Of a DNA stretch of 64,000 nucleotides, positions 61,994 to 64,000 are shown one piece after another; positions within the stretch are counted from its first letter, which is position 1; each line of letters begins with the position of its first letter. The position numbers and the translations under genes were made by a program. Source of the stretch: Myxococcales bacterium (GTDB taxonomy: Bacteria; Myxococcota_A; Bradymonadia; UBA7976; UBA1532). A model generated the notes under the pieces. The model did no database searches and was not told the origin of the DNA. It was given only the letters and a program-made list of their open reading frames with translations. The stretch lies in contig JACKDP010000007.1 in assembly GCA_020633435.1 (NCBI GenBank), positions 434,001-498,000 of the forward strand, written 5' to 3'.

Positions 61994-63282
61994 CGGGGCC
62001 GCTGCTCTACGTCGACTGCTTCAGCGGCATCGCGGGCGACATGATGCTCGGCGCGCTGCTCGAGCTGGGGGTGCCTCGGGACGATCTGGAGGGGGCGCTG
62101 CGGCGCATCGACCTGCCCGCGTGGCGCCTCGTGACCGAGCGTGTGCAGCGCATGACGCTGGCGGGGACGGCGGTGCGGTTCGAGGCCGTCGATCACGACC
62201 ACCACCACCACGATCACGACCACCACCACGATCACGACCACCACCACGATCACGACCACCACCACGATCACGACCACGACCACGACCACGAGCCGGTCGA
62301 GCACCACGTCCACCACCACGGCCTCTCGCCCGCCGACATCGACGCTCGCATCCGGGCGGCCGCCCTCCCGCCCCCCGTCGAGGCCCGCGCGACGGCCATC
62401 TTCGCGGCGCTCGCCGAGGCGGAGGCCCGGGTCCACGGCACGACGGTGGCGGAGGTGCACTTCCACGAGGTCGGGGCCATCGACTCCATCCTCGACATCG
62501 TGGGCGTGGCGTATGGCCTCTGGAAGCTGGGCATCGACCGCGTCGAGAGCGCGCCGCCGCCCATCAGCCGGGGCTTCGTCCGCACGGCCCACGGCCGGAT
62601 GCCCCTGCCCACGCCCGCCACCCTCGATCTGCTGCGGGGCGTCCCGCTGACCCCCTGCGCGCTGCCCCGCGAGCTGGTGACGCCCACGGGCGCGGCCATC
62701 CTGCGGGTCTCGGCCGACCGCTACGGCGACTTCCCGGCGATGGTGGCGTCGGCCATCGGCTGGGGCGCCGGCCGCGCCGACCTCGCTGACCGGCCCAACC
62801 TGCTGCGCCTGGTCCTCGGCCACGCCGACGCCACCGCTCCCGACTGCCACGTCGTCGAGGCGAACATCGACGACATGAGCCCCGAGCTCGCGGGCTGGCT
62901 CATGGAGGCGCTGTTCGCGGCAGGCGCGCTCGACGCGTGGTTCGTGCCCATCCACATGAAGAAGAGCCGCCCCGGCATCCTGGTGGGGGCCCTGGCGCCG
63001 CCGGGTCGCCTGGCCGCCCTCGAGGCCACGCTGCTGGCCCAGTCGACGGCCATCGGCCTGCGCCGCCACCCGGTGACGCGCCATGTGCTGCCCCGCCGCA
63101 TCGTCGAGGTGGACACCCCCTTCGGCCCCATCCCCATCAAGGTGGCCAGCCAGGGCGACGCCGTGCTGAATGCCGCGCCCGAGCACGAGGTCTGCGCCGA
63201 GCGCGCCCGCGCCGCGGGGGTGCCCCTGAAGGTGGTCTACCAGCACGCCGTGGCGGCGTGGGTGGAGCGGAGCAGTCGATGA
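61990..63282 (+). CDS. larC: LarC, nickel insertase of the nickel-pincer cofactor pathway
   Basis: The protein has 430 residues. LarC inserts nickel into the sulfurated precursor in a CTP-dependent step. The N-terminus LLYVDCFSGIAGDMMLGALL is the family signature. VHFHEVGAIDSILDIVG and ELVTPTGAAIL lie further on. It is a single continuous frame, unlike the Lactobacillus gene that is split by programmed frameshifting. An unusually long His/Asp tract (about residues 66-112) sits in a loop and probably stores nickel. LarE, which supplies sulfur, is not in this window. The ATG of the next gene overlaps its stop. Confidence 0.94.
   Translation: MTGPLLYVDCFSGIAGDMMLGALLELGVPRDDLEGALRRIDLPAWRLVTERVQRMTLAGTAVRFEAVDHDHHHHDHDHHHDHDHHHDHDHHHDHDHDHDHEPVEHHVHHHGLSPADIDARIRAAALPPPVEARATAIFAALAEAEARVHGTTVAEVHFHEVGAIDSILDIVGVAYGLWKLGIDRVESAPPPISRGFVRTAHGRMPLPTPATLDLLRGVPLTPCALPRELVTPTGAAILRVSADRYGDFPAMVASAIGWGAGRADLADRPNLLRLVLGHADATAPDCHVVEANIDDMSPELAGWLMEALFAAGALDAWFVPIHMKKSRPGILVGALAPPGRLAALEATLLAQSTAIGLRRHPVTRHVLPRRIVEVDTPFGPIPIKVASQGDAVLNAAPEHEVCAERARAAGVPLKVVYQHAVAAWVERSSR
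62191..62289 (+). repeat. 18-base tandem repeat encoding a His/Asp tract in larC
   Basis: GATCACGACCACCACCAC recurs four times in register (the first copy has an extra CAC), then decays into GACCAC doublets. It encodes a repeated DHDHHH unit within LarC. A tandem array in the coding frame could expand or contract by multiples of six codons without loss of frame. Confidence 0.88.
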
Positions 63283-64000
63283 GCCGGGTCCTGGTCGCCG
63301 ATGACGACGCCCTCATCCGAGAGCTCCTCAGCAATGTGCTGCGGGAGCAGGGGCTCACCGTCATCACGGCGTCCGACGGCGAGGAGGCCCTGGAGGCCAT
63401 CGACGCCCAGCTCCCCGACCTGCTCCTGCTCGACCTCAACATGCCCCGGATGGACGGCTTCACCCTGCTGGACGTGCTGCGCACCGAGCCGGGGACGTGG
63501 GGCCTGCAAGTCATTGTCTTGACGGCGAGATCCAGCCAGGACGTGCTGGCGCAGGCCCTCGAGGCGGGGGCCGACGACTTCATCGGCAAGCCCTTCCACC
63601 TGGGCGAAGTGGTGGCCCGCGTCCGGGCCCACCTGCGCATCGCCGCCCAGGCCCGGCAGCTCGACCGGCAGCGCCGCGACGGCCATGTGCTGCTGGACAT
63701 CAGCCACCGGCTCGGCTCGCGCCTCGACATCCAGTCCATCCTGCACGACGTGACGGAGATGGTGGCCGAGGTGCTGGAGGCCGACCGCTGCTCCATCGTC
63801 ATGCTCGACGGGGACGCGGTGCGGGTGGTGGCCACCTCCGACGACGCGACGCTCACCGACCGGCCCATCGACCTGGCCAACTACCCGGAGGTGGCGCGGG
63901 TCATCGAGACGGGGGAGCCGCTGGTGCTGCAGGACGTGCAGCGCGATCCCCTGCTGCGGCCCGTGAAGGCCTGGCTGGAGGAGGGGGCGGAGGTGCGCTC
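63279..64000 (+). CDS. Response regulator with GAF domain, 3' end cut by the window
   Basis: The visible 240 residues start with a receiver domain: VLVADDDALIREL (acidic pocket), LLLLDLNMPRMDGF (phospho-acceptor Asp near 54) and IGKPF (conserved Lys). A short coiled linker (ARQLDRQRRDGHVLLDI) leads to a GAF domain (EVLEADRCSIVMLDGDAVRV). The output domain lies beyond the window; a histidine kinase, PP2C phosphatase or GGDEF module are all common after this pair. The ATG overlaps the larC stop (ATGA), placing it in the kinase-larBC operon. Confidence 0.92.
   Translation, partial: MSRVLVADDDALIRELLSNVLREQGLTVITASDGEEALEAIDAQLPDLLLLDLNMPRMDGFTLLDVLRTEPGTWGLQVIVLTARSSQDVLAQALEAGADDFIGKPFHLGEVVARVRAHLRIAAQARQLDRQRRDGHVLLDISHRLGSRLDIQSILHDVTEMVAEVLEADRCSIVMLDGDAVRVVATSDDATLTDRPIDLANYPEVARVIETGEPLVLQDVQRDPLLRPVKAWLEEGAEVR

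Noticed and set aside
62191..62289. Tandem repeat as iterons of a replication origin
   Set aside because: It lies in frame within larC and encodes a His/Asp tract; there is no adjacent replication gene or AT-rich region.

Overview
This is a gene-dense, very GC-rich window. It has many divergent and convergent gene pairs, ATGA/GTGA/TTGA stop-start overlaps, and a large share of lipoproteins and outer-membrane proteins with Asp/Ala/Pro-rich linkers. The gene types are a Ser/Thr kinase fused to an ATPase and TPR-like repeats, a MopE-type repeat lipoprotein, an FG-GAP lipoprotein, WRF-ending beta-barrels, a type III pantothenate kinase and a CheA-like hybrid. Together they point to a predatory or soil-type Myxococcota (Polyangia/Sandaracinus-like), although no marker gene here fixes the taxon. 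I saw no rRNA, tRNA, CRISPR array or insertion sequence, and no gene-free stretch longer than 300 bases.

Layout. 1-1530: an edge-truncated unknown protein and an enoyl-CoA hydratase/isomerase. 1668-7305: a lipase-like lipoprotein and a kinase-ATPase-TPR regulator. 7318-15216 (minus): a translationally coupled six-gene operon that runs from a polyprenyl diphosphate synthase through two small unknown proteins, a CrtC/AttH-like protein and an SCP2-like carrier to a 1454-residue flavoprotein desaturase. It looks like a terpenoid pathway that I cannot match to a known product, and an alkaline-phosphatase-fold gene lies just upstream. 16732-19827: a lipoprotein, an unknown protein and birA-coaX. 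19939-27111: a P-loop-less ATPase relative and a huge MopE-repeat lipoprotein. 27187-30223: a SUI1/YciH protein, a SpoIID-like lipoprotein and a CysJ-like flavoprotein. 30240-34459: a secreted-protein locus of somewhat different composition, with a 14-base G/C tract inside a signal peptide. 34509-38841: a beta-barrel, then an ATP-grasp + BBE flavin-oxidase operon facing a LysR regulator across a palindromic operator. 38872-44200: outer-membrane and lipoproteins, including a secreted lipin/LNS2-like HAD phosphatase and a Cys-rich repeat protein. 44281-47706: a zinc-ribbon-like miniprotein, greB and cysDN. 47827-51137: argS, methylmalonyl-CoA epimerase, a TlpA-like protein and a lipoprotein. 51252-57707: a lipoprotein, a CAP protein, alanine dehydrogenase, an ECF sigma/anti-sigma pair and a caspase-like/PDZ/thioredoxin protein. 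57875-64000: lysine 2,3-aminomutase, then a coupled operon of CheA-like kinase, larB, larC and a response regulator that runs off the window.

Four loci read best if a base is added or removed, and three of these sit clearly in homopolymers (13937-13941, 32800-32813, 57016-57024). The fourth is a compensating pair of shifts in a glycine-rich tail (about 22496-22576). Some may be assembly errors. The 14-base tract is the best candidate for real phase variation.
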